The notes: generated from the letters alone by a model not told the origin. DNA of 64,000 nt from Ascochyta rabiei (GCF_004011695.2 NC_082407.1:2480001-2544000), one strand, 5' to 3'. Positions 1-11,375 are shown, numbered from the stretch's first letter. Numbers and translations: made by a program.

Positions 1-1002
1 GGATGAAGACCTATGTATTCCTAGATGGGAACCTAATAATAGACGTATTCTTTCAATTGGAACGGCAAGCCACGTTAGCCTTCCTGTTTATTCTTCCACT
101 TACGTCCGACCTTTCGCACCACAAGTATAACCATCAGGTCGCTCGCTATAGACTGATATCTCTGACCTACCTTCCCACCTTCACAGCGATAATCGGCCTA
201 CAGCCCCACATCGATACGGATATTTACATGCATGATATATAGCGACGGAAGGACACCATGGGAGGTACCAGCAGAACCACTGACAATCAGAGTAAACTCC
301 AGTAACCGATTACCCTCTAATCGAAACAAAGGTCGAAGCGCCATTCAAAGGAAGGAAAAATCAGTCAACGTACCAAAGCCGAGAAGGGTCCCACAAAAAT
401 CGACACACGAAGTAGAAGAGAGGAAACACCAATACCCTCCTCTCATCTCAGAGGCGCCGGTGGGAAGACCGACGGTGCAGGCCTGATCTGCCTGTGCGCA
501 GGAGCTCAGCCGGGCGGGCATGAGAGTAGAGAAAAGTGAGGGCGTTCGAACGACGTCTACACGATGGCGGGAGATGCTAGCGCGGGAGTCTGGGTTGGGT
601 TGGGTGGGCAGTAGGCATCGATTGCGCGACGACGGTGGTGTGTGGTGCAATGTCATGTGGGAGTGCGGTGTTCCACTGCGTTGGAATGTGCAGCGGAAAA
701 CAGGGGAGGTGTGAAGAGAAGAGGAGGTTCGGCCGGAGACTCAGACCTACAAATAACCAACCAACTGCCTTTGCTCATCGAGAGATGCTGATGTATATTT
801 AGATCGTAGCTCTTGCGGTCGTTACGTAGACTTACTTCATCTGCTTCTATCACGAGCGGAGCAGAAGGGAGAAAACCTTGCGGATGGAGGGTGCACTTCA
901 CCATTTTCTGATCTGACCCGGATATTCAGTGACCGTGGTTTGGGTTGAAAGCCGAAAACAGCGCCCAAACAATACCGTCTTCACCGTTATAAAACTCTAG
1001 TC
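1..1002. other. No gene recognised
   Basis: Only short open frames occur on both strands, and none has a recognisable domain or a convincing exon structure. The stretch lies downstream (3') of the minus-strand membrane-protein gene that ends at 1003, so part of it is probably its 3' UTR. I see no repeat or RNA gene here. Confidence 0.4.
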
Positions 1003-3281
1003 TCAATACGCCTTATTCGGCTCCACCATCCCCAACCTGCGGTCGTCAGCCCCCGCATCCTGCGCAAAGACCAATTCCAACTTCTCTGCATTCTTCTCGC
1101 TATCGACACGCACGCGGATGCCGACACTCTGGCGAAACGTGTCCATGGAATTGATGCCGACGGATATAGGGCCCAGATGGTCTGGGGCTTGCGATTGGAG
1201 CGCCAGCATGACGAGCTCCATTGCCGAGTCCCAGGCTACAGATGTGCGGCCGGTGGCGACGGTATAGGCGACGTAGCAGACGACAATGAGGCAGTATGAG
1301 ATGATCACTGCGAGAGAGAGCTTGATGGAGGTGTCGGTGGATCCGTAGCCAAAGCCGTTGTATGTTGTGTCGATTTTCATCACGCTGAAGGGGGTTGAGT
1401 CGCTTAACTGAGACTGATCGTACCCTTCGATCATATCATGATCAATGGTGGGGTCGTCTGGATCACGGTTGTCTAGGGCTGGAATCCAGGAAATAGCAGC
1501 TGCAAAACATGTGGCTAGAACTTCTGCGTTGACTCCTTCTCCGCTTAGCATTTTCCCCTTAGCCATACATGGGTAATCCAGAGAGCGTATATCCTCTGGA
1601 ACGATGGTGATCGGTCTCAATTTGCTGCTTGCCATGGCTTCCCTGTTTGTAGGCAGCTCAGCTTTGATCCTATACCCAAAGTTTATGTGAGCAAATGATG
1701 TTTCTGCTTCTCTCCAGAATGACGATACAGTACACGCTGTGAACCTGCTATCTCCCACCCTCCCTGTTCCACCAGGCCTAATGAAGAGTCCAAGCAGAGA
1801 ATGTGAATTGCCAGGCGATGGTATCCATAGCGGAGGCATAAAGGGTTTGATCGTAGTGTTGTCATTTGCATGTTCGTAAACTTCGAGCAGCTGGTCCTGC
1901 AGCTTGGTGGAATTGGGAAGAGAGCCTTTAGACCCATCGTCTTGGAAGTAATACGAATCTTCAGTCCTCTGGAACTCTTGTGTACACACAGCCAGAACCA
2001 CTGGCTGCAATGTCCGGGTGACCCAGCTCTTGTTGGTTACCAACAGTTCAGGATCGTCAAAATTATAAACCGGGAGATGAAAGGTCAGTTGTCCTAAACT
2101 CAAGGTTGTCGGTGTCGTTGCAATAGTGTAGCTGTCCCCCGTTGGTACATGATGGTGAGGATTGTCGACAAGGGTACGATCAACTGATTGACCTACTCTA
2201 GGCTTGCCTGCAAAGCTCCGAGCCGCAGTATCGCCCCAGGTATCGCCCCAGGTGTAGCTGAATATGACGTGATGATCAGGTGTTAGTGAAGACTCAATAA
2301 TCTCCCGCTCCTCAAACTCGTAGTACCTCGAGCTATTGTAACTGTCAGCGACTTGTACAAAGTGATGCGAGTACCAACCTACAAATTCAGCCCGGAGGTC
2401 TTATCTAAATGCGTGGGGAATAGAGCAGCTTCGGAGGCATTGAGGTAGCTTGTTACGGTTCTTTTCACATGTGACATGCCAGGTCGAGGAATCATCAAGA
2501 CCGCTGACGAAGGGCCAACGACCGAAGTCATGAAGAGCAGCCCCGATGCTGACAAGGCGAATGTGATTTTACGCCATGTGCTGAAGGTTGGGGAGTTGAC
2601 GGCAGAAATGAAGTCTAAGGACCACAGATAGGACAACTGAGGGCCATGCGCAGCTCCTGAAAGCGCACCTAGTGGTATGTAGCCATTGAGTGCTTGCACT
2701 CGGATCACATGGAGAAGAACGTCCACAAGTGATGCCTGCATCGTCATTTCATGTAGCTTGGCCACGAATTGTAAGGTTGTCGCGTTGTCGGATGTCCCGC
2801 CTACCCAGCATCTTATCCAGTAGAGTGACAGTAGAGTAACAGCGCCACAGAAGGGGACAAGATGGAATATGCTGTTCAGGGCTGCCATCCGACGACTTCG
2901 GTACGAGGCAACTTTGCGCTGCTCGATTGGTGACCACCACCGAAAGGCGCGACCGAGAAGGAAGCCCAAAAGCTGGAGCCGGGAATGTCTGAGGAAATCC
3001 TGAACCTTTGAGCCCTGTGGTTGCTGAACGGGAGCACATTTTGTAGAATTGTTGTCTACGATGAGTCTGGCAGTAGAACTATGATTTCTGCAAAAGTCAG
3101 CAAGGAAAGAAGACCTGCATACAAATGTACCAACGGTGACTCGGTCATTTTGCACGTAGAGTCCATAACGCAAACAATACTGCCCGGTAATTACAGTGAG
3201 CGCGTTGTGCGATAGATCCTGTATTTGAACTGAGAAGCGCAGGCGCTCTGAGGTCGTGGATGAAGAAAAGAGACAGCCCAT
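1003..3281 (-). CDS. Large fungal polytopic membrane protein, function unknown
   Basis: Two exons, 3281-2383 and 2332-1003, give about 742 residues. The 50-nt intron 2333-2382 has donor GTAGGT, branch site GCTGACA and acceptor ATAG, and removing it joins two frames that otherwise disagree. The N-terminal half has an RWW motif near residue 113, then a hydrophobic segment (about 133-155) and a second (about 234-258) ending in a VGPSSAVLMIPRPGM motif. A long polar, probably extracytoplasmic region with NxT/S sites follows, and one more membrane span (SLAVIISYCLIVVCYVAY) lies near the C-terminus. This layout is common among uncharacterised Pezizomycotina membrane proteins that occur as lineage-expanded families; I know of no established function. 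A further small intron near 3085-3130 (GTATGC donor, TTGCTGAC branch) and a start upstream of 3281 are possible, so the first ~60 residues are uncertain. Confidence 0.7.
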
Positions 3282-3592
3282 CGCGAAGCGTGTTGAGAAA
3301 CGAATGTATCTTAAGTATAGGAAAGGGAAGGTTGAAATGTGCTACAGCCAAGCCTCGCCGGTGAGAAGTGTGTAGTACTAACAGAGCCGAAAAGGAAGGA
3401 AGCTTACGATACGAATTCCTTCTGGGACCACCGAAAGTTTTGCACAGCAAAATTACAAGATTCCTTGTACGAGTGCAACAAAGTTGAGCACGGACGTGAT
3501 CGAAACGACCTGTCAGCAGTGAAGGATGCAGAGATAGTGTACCGTCCTGTTGGAGACGCTGACTCGATACATCATCAATGAATTCCAACTTC
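3282..3592. other. Intergenic, no gene
   Basis: This stretch separates the start of the membrane-protein gene from the stop codon of the Nudix gene. It must contain the membrane-protein promoter and the Nudix 3' UTR. Open frames here are short or lack an ATG. An upstream exon of the membrane-protein gene could lie here. Confidence 0.4.
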
Positions 3593-4654
3593 TCACATCT
3601 TACTAGCATGCTTCAGCACATCCTTGGTCAACACCTCCCCCTTCTTCCGCACCTGACTCAGCCTCCCCATCTTCAGCAGTCGCCCAATCATGTCCTCGTC
3701 CCCAAAGTGGCTGTTGTGCTCAAACTCAGGTTCCTCTCCGTACGCGACCCGCGCGGCATCGACCATGATTCGCGCCGTCATGCCAAACACCCTGAATGTG
3801 GTTAAATCGTCCAGCGCACTCGGCTCAGGGCGCGGGTCGTCGCCTTCGGGCAGTCCGCTCCCGTGCTCCGAGGAAGCTTGCGGTGGCGGTGACGACTTCT
3901 CGGCGTTTCTCCGCATCTCCTGGGATGCAGGAGGGGGCTTAGGGACGTAGAAGTTGTGCATGCGCCAGCGCGACTCGTGCCAGTCTGTCCAGCTGCCTCT
4001 GTACCACTTCTCGGGCTTACCGTTCTTCTGGACGGGCGCTGGGCCCGGGCCTGACCAGTCTTTGCGCAGGAAAGCGTGGAAAGGGGCGGTGAAGACGGCG
4101 GCTACCTCCTTGGGATCGAGACGGGGGATCAAGCGGTCTTCGACTTCGCTGTCGGCAGCGCTGGAAGACGTGGCGCTGCTGTCTGGGGGCGCAGAAGTGG
4201 GGGACAGGTATGCCACGCATGGCCGCACGCCGAGTTCTGTCCTGGCCAGATTCGCCGGCAGTTCGCAGAGATGCTCGAGGTTGAAGCCCTTGAGCTTCTC
4301 GTTGTCCAATGGTAGTCCAATCTCTTCGTACGCCTCTCTCCGTGCAGTCTCCCACGGTGTCTCTGAGAGCGAGTCTGCCTTTCCGCCAGGAAGGGCGGCT
4401 TGGCCTGCGTAGTTCCTCAACGAAGCACTCCGCATGGTAAGCACGACCTTGAGCTCGCCATGGCGGCCGGGGAACAGGAGGATCAGGACGGCAGCGCGCC
4501 GAGACAAGGGGCAGTTACAGTACTGCGTGGGCGGGGGAGTGTATGCGCGCAAGCGGGCGAGGGCTTGCTGGGAGGGTGTTAGTTAGTGTAACTTAGTACC
4601 GCACCGTCTACACGAGAGAGCATCACGCACGCTCGAGGTTGGGGAGAGCGCCAT
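3593..4654 (-). CDS. PCD1: Nudix hydrolase, PCD1-like (CoA / oxidised nucleotide pyrophosphatase)
   Basis: Two exons: 4654-4631, starting ATG in a good context (CCACAATGG), and 4567-3593. The 63-nt intron 4568-4630 has donor GTGCGT, branch CTAAC and acceptor CCCAG, and the joined frame reads MALSPTSS-QALARLRAY. The product is about 332 aa. The Nudix domain starts with RRAAVLILLF and LTMRS; the Nudix box GGKAD...ETARREAYEEIGL carries the REAYEE metal-binding glutamates. Peroxisomal Pcd1/NUDT7-type enzymes hydrolyse CoA or its derivatives to 3',5'-ADP and acyl-phosphopantetheine; yeast Pcd1 also cleaves oxidised nucleotides. The C-terminal ~100 residues are Pro/Ser-rich then helical (VFGMTARIMVDAARVAYG), as in fungal orthologues. 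The last three residues, SKM, are a possible peroxisomal PTS1 variant, which fits the family location. Peroxisomal targeting is inferred. Confidence 0.9.
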
Positions 4655-5306
4655 TGTGGCAAAGGCTCTGCTTTGCGCGAGCCATGCTGTCGACCTCATG
4701 AGATTGTGTGTTCGGCGCCTGGGGCTCAGGGCGCGCACGAGGGGTTCCGAGGTAATCGATAAGCGAGCTGTGACGTCGACAGCCAGGCTCGACAGACTGG
4801 CAGTCGGACTCCACAGCTGAACACACTTCGAGCATTGCGGTGATTACAGGAGATTTTAGTAGCGTCATGCAATTGAACTGCATCTCTATAGGAAAGAAAA
4901 CTCATCATCGTCATCGTAGACATGCGTGGCCATGGGAAGCGTGTTCCATCGCGCGGGCAGGCCTCCATCGCACGTAGCACATCCTCGGAGAACAACAAAG
5001 CCCAGGGGAAGTAGCTAAGAAACAGTAGATTGCAGAGGAAAACATCCCAGCCAACTGACGTCTCTATCATCTGCAAGAAACATTCTTTTGGGGAAATCAT
5101 TTCGCACATGAAAAGAACAAACGCCAAGATGCCGCGATGGGTGGACGACCGCTCGTCCCACGTCAATCGCTTTTGTGCCGAATCAACAGAGCACACCCGT
5201 CTCGCAGGCGCGCCGAATTAGATCACCACCGCGTCTGTGCCAACAACGCCGCTAGAGTGTACAGCGGGCGCGGAGAGACGGTGATGGGAACGCAAGGAAC
5301 AGCCGC
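4655..5306. other. Intergenic, no gene
   Basis: This interval holds the Nudix promoter and the eIF4A 3' region. A minus-strand open frame at 4726-5196 starts with GTG and has no recognisable domain. I see no repeat. Confidence 0.4.
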
Positions 5307-5739
5307 TTAGATGAGGTCTGTCCAGGTTAGCGGCTTTTCCTTCAGAGTGGGAATGACAAAACTTACCAGCCACGTTCATGGGCATCTCCTCGATCTGTGT
5401 GCTGTAGAACTGCTCAATCTCGCGCATCATGCGGACATCGTCAGCGGTGACGAAGTTGATGGCAACACCCTTTCGTCCGAAACGTCCACCACGACCGATG
5501 CGGTGGATGTAGTTCTCGCGGTTGGCGGGCAGGTCGTAGTTGATGACGAGGGAAACCTGCTGGACGTCGATACCACGGGCGAGGAGGTCGGTGGCGATGA
5601 GGACACGGGAAGATCCGGAACGGAACTCCTTCATAATCACGTCACGCTGAGCCTGGTCCATGTCGCCGTGCATGGCCGAGACGGTGAAGTCACGGGCAGT
5701 AAGCTTGTCGGTGAGCCAGTCGACCTTCCTGCGGGTGTT

Positions 5740-5778
<39 letters not shown>

Positions 5779-6671
5779 CAGGTCGGAGAGGGTGTCGAGC
5801 TTCCAGTCCTCCTTCTCAACGGCAATGTAGAACTGCTTGATACCTTCGAGGGTCAGCTCGTCCTTCTTGACGAGGATGCGGACGGGGTCGCGCATGAACT
5901 TGGTGGTGACCTCGAGGACGTCCTGGGGCATGGTGGCGGACAGGAGAACGACCTGGGTGGACTGGGGGAGGAGCTGGAAGATGTCGTAGATCTGCTCGGT
6001 GAAACCGCGGGACAGCATCTCGTCGGCCTCGTCGAGGACGAACATCTTCATGTGGTCGGTCTTGAGGACACGACGCTGGATCATGTCCTGGACACGGCCG
6101 GGTGTGCCGACGACGACCTGGGGGCCGTCCTGGAGGGCCTTCATGTCGTCACGGACAGAGGTACCGCCGATGCAGGCGTGGCACTGGATGTCCATGAAGT
6201 CACCGATGGCGATGACGACCTTCTGGATCTGCTGGGCCAACTCGCGGGTGGGGGCGAGGATGAGGGCCTGGCAAGCCTTGACCGAGGAGTCGATCTTCTG
6301 GAGAGTGGAGATGGAGAAGGTAGCGGTTTTACCCGTACCGGACTGAGCCTGCGCAATGACATCGTGGCCTGCGCGAGTTAGTCGCTGGGGCGTTTTTCGT
6401 CGTCGTGCCGGCAAACTCACCCTTGATGACGGGCATGATGGCGCGCTGCTGGATAGCAGAAGGGCGCTCGAAACCGTAGGCGTAGACACCACGGAGGAGC
6501 TCAGCCTTCAGGTTCATGTTGTCGAACGAGTCCGTGGTCTCATCGTAGTTGGACTCGATCTGGCCTGGGTGAAGCATCAGTACGCGCTCATGCAGTGCAT
6601 GTTGTCGCCGCCGCGGCGCAAAATCTCGGGCACTCACCCTCAGGCACGTCCTCAAGACCCTTGTCAGCCAT
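5307..6671 (-). CDS. TIF1: ATP-dependent RNA helicase eIF4A (translation initiation factor 4A)
   Basis: Four exons: 6671-6638, 6564-6421, 6368-5367 and 5317-5307, giving 396 aa. Introns are 73, 52 and 49 nt with GTGAGT, GTGAGT and GTAAGT donors; the last exon is only 11 nt and encodes the conserved C-terminal D-L-I plus stop. All DEAD-box motifs are present in order: Q motif ([12 protein letters not shown]), motif I AQSGTGKT, Ia [28 protein letters not shown] (VIFCNTRR), V ([10 protein letters not shown]) and [15 protein letters not shown]. Length and both termini match fungal eIF4A. The enzyme unwinds 5' UTR structure for ribosome loading in the cytosolic eIF4F complex. It is transcribed divergently from the F-box/JmjC gene. 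Confidence 0.98.
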
Positions 6672-7035
6672 GATTGCGGTTGGATGGAAAGACTACCGGC
6701 GCTGCCTGTAGTCGGGGAGAAAGCTGGTGTAGTTGGGGTAGCAGAGGGACCGTGTGGACACCGCTGCTGTTGTAGTTGTTGTATGGGAAGAAGTTGTCTG
6801 GTGGTGAGGGCAGAAACGAGCGGCGGGGCAAAGATTTTGTAGAGTTTTTAGTGCGCTACCACTGCGCGCTAGTGGGTCAGGAAAATCGACCTTGGGGCGA
6901 CTCCAACGCTTGTGGGTTTCGCCTTGGACGTCCGCGGTTTGGCCTGTGACTCTTCGCCAGCACTCGCCAGGAGTTGGGCCTCAAACAAGACTGCGCAGTG
7001 CCATATTCAGCAGCCGTTGTTGCGGTTTCTTTGAC
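6672..7035. promoter_or_regulatory. Shared divergent promoter region, eIF4A / F-box-JmjC gene
   Basis: This 364-bp interval lies between two start codons that point away from each other (eIF4A minus, F-box/JmjC plus). It must hold both core promoters and 5' UTRs. The eIF4A side has GTTGT-rich runs around 6768-6795. I could not assign transcription-factor sites or a TATA box. Confidence 0.5.
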
Positions 7036-9163
7036 ATGGCGCCCGGCATTCTCAAGGACCCCGGCTTTGCCCCCGCCGAACCACAGCCCGCTAAAAGAAG
7101 AAAACTCACTGTGCCGGTGCCTGTCCAGCATGTCGAGGACGACGAGGATGTGGCGACCGCTGTGCCTGCACACCCGCTGGGCATCAAGCCAGCCGGCAAT
7201 GCGTACACGGCAACCGAGAACATCAAGGCGAGATGCGGATCCTTTGCCCGGCTGCCTGACGAGCTGCTGAACCACATTCTCGAGTCATTCGATGCTGACG
7301 CGCTGGTACGCCTGGGCAGCACCTGTCGAGCCCTGTACGCCTTTACACGGCTGGACGAGCTGTGGCGGGCCTTATTTGTAGGGTGAGTCGTGACTGCTAG
7401 TCTCGTCAGTTGTCAGTCATCATTCCAGCCCTTCAGTCACATGCATGAAGAGAGCCTGTCAAGCTGTCATTTGTCTTGCGTTGACTCATTTGGGTTTTGT
7501 CGTTGAGTTTAGTGGACGCATCTTGGGCCAGTGTGGTTGAGATGTTGTTTCTCGTCGAGCTCAACTTCAATTTTTCCCAGATGCTCTCGATATTCTCTTG
7601 TTGGACTTGTGTCTGATGCGCACTTTTCCACGCGTTCTCCCTTCAGTCGAATCAGAACAATCATCAATGCAACATTTCAAGCAACATTTCAAGCAACATT
7701 TCAAGCAACATTTCAAGCAACATTTCATGCAACATTTCAAGCAACATTTCAAGCAACATTTCATGCAACATTTCAAGCAACATTTCATGCAACATTTCAA
7801 GCAACATTTCAAGCAACATTTCAAGCAACATTTCAAGCAACATTTCAAGCAACATTTCAAGCAACATTTCAAGCAACATTTCAAGCAACATTTCAAGCAA
7901 CATTTCAAGCAACATTTCAAGCAACATTTCAAGCAACATTTCAAGCAACGTTTCAAACAACATCTCCAAGCAACATACGCTTCCACATCGTAAATAGAGA
8001 CTAACACCCCCAGATCTCCACCGGAGAACTTCACATGGCGCGGCACCTGGCGCGCAACCTATCTCAACACGCCGCCAGCGCACACCACCAGCATCTCCTG
8101 CAACAACCTCTTCTCCGACGTGTTGTACCGCCCCTTCCAATGCGCCCACACGTCGCTCAAACCCTACACGACCAACATCCCCCCTAGCAACGCCATCGCA
8201 CGCCTCCCCGACTTAACACCGGAAGAGTACTCGGCGCGCTGGACCGACAAGCCCTTCATCCTCACGGAGCCCGTAAAGCAGTGGCCCGTCTACGGAACCT
8301 GGACGCCAGAGTACCTCCTCGCCAACTTCGCGTCGACGAAATTCACAGCCGAAGCCGTCGACTGGCCCCTCTCCACCTACACGTCCTACATGCAGAACAA
8401 CGCCGACGAATCCCCGCTGTACCTCTTCGACCGCGCCTTCGCCTCCAAGACGAACATGCCCACGAGCGGTCCAGACGCTGCCTACTGGACCCCCTCGTGC
8501 TTCGGCGCAGATCTGTTCAGCGCCCTAGGTTCCCAGCGCCCCGACAGCCGCTGGCTGATCCTCGGGCCCGCAGGAAGCGGCAGCACATTCCACAAAGACC
8601 CCAACGCAACCAGCGCGTGGAACGCCGTGCTGACGGGCTCCAAATACTGGCTGATGTTCCCCTCGTCGCCCTCGACCCCGCCACCACCGGGCATCCTCCT
8701 CAACGCCGACGCGAGCGAGATCACAGCGCCCCTCAGCATCGCAGAGTACCTCCTCTCGTTCCACGCGCTCGCCCGCGCTACACCGGGCGCGCACGAGGGC
8801 ATCTGCTGCGCGGGCGAGATCTTGCATGTCCCCAGCGGCTGGTTCCACCTCGTGCTCAACCTGTCGCCTTCGTTGGCGCTGACGCAGAACTTCGTGCCCG
8901 AGGCCAAGTTGGCCGACGTCCTTGCTTTTCTGCGCGACAAGAGGGAGCAGGTGAGTGGGTTCGCAGACGATGTAGCAGAGCGGGCGTATGAGGTTTTCGT
9001 GGAGCGGTTGCGGGAGCACTGGCCGGGGTTGTTGGAGGATGGGGTCAGGGAGTTGGAGAGGAGAGATCAGAGGGCCAAGGCTGGGGGGGGGGAGGTGGGA
9101 GGTGTTGACCAAGGGAGAAACAGGGGAAGAAGGAGGGGAGGAGATGGGGGGAGGGGTGTTTAG
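7036..9163 (+). CDS. F-box and JmjC-domain protein (2-oxoglutarate/Fe(II) oxygenase fold)
   Basis: Two exons, 7036-7382 and 8014-9163, give 498 aa; joining GG|A keeps the frame. The intron is 631 nt, about ten times the local norm, with donor GTGAGT, branch ACTAACA and acceptor CCCCCAG; most of it is a minisatellite. Residues about 75-116 form an F-box (LPDELLNHILESFDADALVRLG), suggesting recruitment to an SCF ubiquitin ligase. A JmjC/cupin domain follows: Fe-binding H309-x-D311 (FHKDP), the 2-oxoglutarate lysine in GSKYWLMF, and the distal H394 in VPSGWFHLVLNL. F-box plus JmjC is a known fungal arrangement related to the JMJD6 family; substrates (protein hydroxylation or histone demethylation) are inferred. 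The C-terminal ~40 residues are Gly/Arg-rich and encoded by G runs. Confidence 0.92.
7671..7958. repeat. 12-bp minisatellite inside the F-box/JmjC intron
   Basis: About 24 tandem copies of AACATTTCAAGC. Several copies read CATGC instead of CAAGC, and the last copy is AACGTTTCAAAC. The array lies wholly inside the 631-nt intron, upstream of the branch site. The unit is a multiple of three and open on both strands, which produces spurious repeat ORFs. Confidence 0.95.
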
Positions 9164-9317
9164 TTTTGGGTTTGGGGGGGATAGTGATGCTGAGGTGCCG
9201 TGAGGAAAGAGGGTCCTGGATCGTGATATCGTGTATTCATGCTACGCGCCCATTCCATAGGGTTGGCTGGCTGGTTGGTAGTGGCTTGAATGACTCGCCT
9301 TGTTCAACGTGTGTTGG

Positions 9318-10846
9318 TTATTCCACTCCACTCCTCCGCCCGTCCTCGTCCCGGCGCATGTCCTCCAAAAACCCCTCCCACGTATCAATGGCGCCCTGGA
9401 AGAAGTCGACGTGCGCGTCCGCCAAGTCGCCCAGCGTGTCCTTGAACTCGACCGCCTTGATGCGCTCAAAGTCGGCAATCTCCTTGACGGTGTGCTCGTC
9501 AAAGGCCTCGGTGGCCTTTTTGCTGTTCTCGACCTCGCCCGTCAGGCGCTCGATCTCGACCTCGAGCTTGCGCACGCGCTGCCGCCGGGCCTGGTCGTGG
9601 TCGATGCCGCGGAAGTCCTCGACCTTGCTGCGCAGGAAGCCCGAGGCGCCCATGCCGGCGCCGTGCTGCGAGGCGAGCGAGTCGCGGTCGGCGGCGGACT
9701 TGGCCAGGTACTCGCTCAACGCCTCAAAGTCGAGCTGCTTGGCCTCGCGGATGCGCAGGAGGTTGCGCACGGCCAGGATGTAGGCGTCCATGTCGCGCAG
9801 TGAGGTGAGGTAGTTCTGGTCCGTGTGCTCCTTGATCGACTTGAAGCCTTGGGAGGTGGTGGTGACGGAGGCGGCGAAGGAGGTGAGGGTAGCCTCGACG
9901 GCGGGCTCGAGGGCGGTCAGCTTCTGGCACTGGGTGGCCAGGTCGGCGTAGTCCTGCTCGAGGTCGGCCTGGCGGCGGGCGACGCGGAGCGTGACCTTTT
10001 CGACGTTGTTGAGGTCCTCGGCGAGCTTGGCGGCGCGCTCGCTGACTTCGATGAAGCGGCGGTCGGGCTTGTGGACCTTTGTGAAGGTGTTGACGAGGCT
10101 CTCGGCGATGGCGTCGACGAAGCCGCCGGTGCCGGGCTCTGAACCGCTGGCGGCGCGCGAGGAGCGGCCCTTCATGTGCTGGTTCCAGTCGGGGCTCTCG
10201 AGAAAGGTGATGAGCAGCATGGCGCGACGCAGGACGGGGTGCAGGGCCAGGCGCTTGAGGAAGCGGTGCAGCGAGTGGGCGCGGCGCTGGGTGAAGTCAG
10301 GGCCAAAGCGGTCGCCGCGGACGTACTCCATCTTGTGCTTGTCGGGCAGCGGGGGGACGGCGCATTGCGGGTATTCCTTGGACAGCTGTTTCCAGAGGAA
10401 GACGAAGTCGGTGAAGCGGCGGCGGACGGAGAAGTCGGGCTTCTGGAAGGATTGATAGTCGGACTGGGTGGGTTAGACGGGGCAGGAGGGTGAGGGTGTT
10501 GAACGTGGAACAGGTAGCAGGGCCCAGGGTGGGTTAGAAGAGGCAGGAGGATGAGGATGAGGGTGAGGGTGAAGGTGAGGATGAGGGTGAGGGTGAAGGT
10601 GAGGATGAGGGTGAGGGTGAAGGTGAGGATGAGGGTGAGGGTGAAGGTGAGGGTGAGGGTGAGGGTGAGGGTGTAGCATGTAGAACGTTGAACAGGTAGC
10701 AGGGCCCAGGGTGAGGGTCAAGGTTGGAGAGGGTCTACCTTTGTCGTGACCAGGTACGAGACATAGGCATTCTGCGTGCCCGCCAGCTCCTTCTGCGGGC
10801 TACCAACGAGCGTCTCGAGGCGGCCTTCGCTGAAGTCTTCAGCCAT
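9318..10846 (-). CDS. SNX4: Sorting nexin 4 / autophagy protein Atg24 (PX-BAR)
   Basis: Two exons, 10846-10739 and 10463-9318, give 417 aa. The 275-nt intron 10464-10738 has donor GTAGAC, branch TCTAACC and acceptor CCCAG, and is filled with a GGTGA-type minisatellite. The N-terminal PX domain runs to about residue 120 and includes FSVRRRFTDFVFLWKQL (the phosphoinositide-binding RRF), PPLPDKHK and RRAHSLHRFLKRL. A coiled-coil BAR region (about 155-417) follows. Snx4/Atg24 is a PtdIns3P-binding nexin that forms heterodimers on endosomes, retrieves SNAREs and supports selective autophagy (Cvt, pexophagy, mitophagy). Length matches the yeast protein (423 aa). It converges with the F-box/JmjC gene, the stop codons being about 155 bp apart. 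Confidence 0.95.
10499..10718. repeat. Minisatellite with flanking duplication in the SNX4 intron
   Basis: A (GAGGATGAGGGTGAGGGTGAAGGT)-like array, reading GGTGAGGGTGAA on plus, fills 10545-10673. It is bracketed by two near-identical 35-bp blocks containing AACAGGTAGCAGGGCCCAGG, at 10503-10537 and 10690-10724. The whole array lies inside the SNX4 intron. Confidence 0.9.
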
Positions 10847-10885
10847 TGCGTGCGTGCGTGCAGGCAGTGTCGCGGTAGATGGCAG

Positions 10886-10960
10886 TGTGTCGTGGCAGGA
10901 TATATCAAAGTGTGTCGTGGCAGGGTATATCAAAGTATGTCGTGGCAGGGTATATCAAAG
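10886..10960. repeat. 25-bp tandem repeat, three copies, upstream of SNX4
   Basis: Three nearly identical 25-bp units containing CGTGGCAGGGTATATCAAAG stand 40-115 bp upstream of the SNX4 start codon, probably in its promoter or 5' UTR. The copies differ at one or two positions, and a partial fourth follows. Confidence 0.9.
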
Positions 10961-11161
10961 TATGTCGGTGCGTCGGTGTGTCGGTGTGTGCGTGTCTGTG
11001 AATTGTCGTCCTACCGTCGCCAACAATGTCAAGGCCGCGGCATCCAGAGCCGGAGTTACGCTTGCGGTGCCTGGAGTCGTGGCTGGGCTGGTAGCGCGGT
11101 GACGTCTGGCTGTTCGCTATCGATAGCGGGGCGCCACACGGCCGCGCTTTGCTTGTGCAGC

Positions 11162-11375
11162 GTGCAGGGACTTGTCTTTAGAACCACCCAACTAAAACAT
11201 ACTAAGATAGCTGTCAGGTTGCTAGTACGTGCAGGGACCTGTCTTTGAATCGCATAACTATGATATACCAAGATAGCTCGTTAATAAGTATAGGGACTCG
11301 TCTTTAAAACTACCCAACTAAAACGTACTGAGATGGCTTGCCAGTGGGTGCAGGGACTCTTTCAGAATTGCATGG
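11162..11375. repeat. Degenerate ~60-67 bp tandem repeat, 3.3 copies
   Basis: Units begin GTGCAGGGACTTGTCTTTA at 11162, 11229, 11288 (GTATAGGGACTCG) and 11348, each followed by a CCCAACTAAAACATACTAAG-like segment. The array sits between SNX4 and ADK2. Apart from this array and the 25-bp repeat I see nothing in 10847-11586. Confidence 0.8.

Noticed and set aside
4726..5196. 156-residue minus-strand frame with hydrophobic segment
   Set aside because: Begins with GTG, has no recognisable domain or splice support, and overlaps a region with no other coding signs.
5311..6381. 356-residue plus-strand frame opposite eIF4A
   Set aside because: Antisense shadow of a GC-rich highly expressed gene; eIF4A motifs are unambiguous on minus.
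7531..8149. Long repeat ORFs on both strands (QHFKQHFKQ-, ATFQATFQ-, LEMLLEML-, CLKCCLKC-type)
   Set aside because: They are translations of the 12-bp intronic minisatellite, which is open in several frames because the unit is a multiple of three.
10473..10721. HPHPHLHPHPHP-type ORF
   Set aside because: Translation of the SNX4 intronic minisatellite; splice sites and frame continuity place it in an intron.
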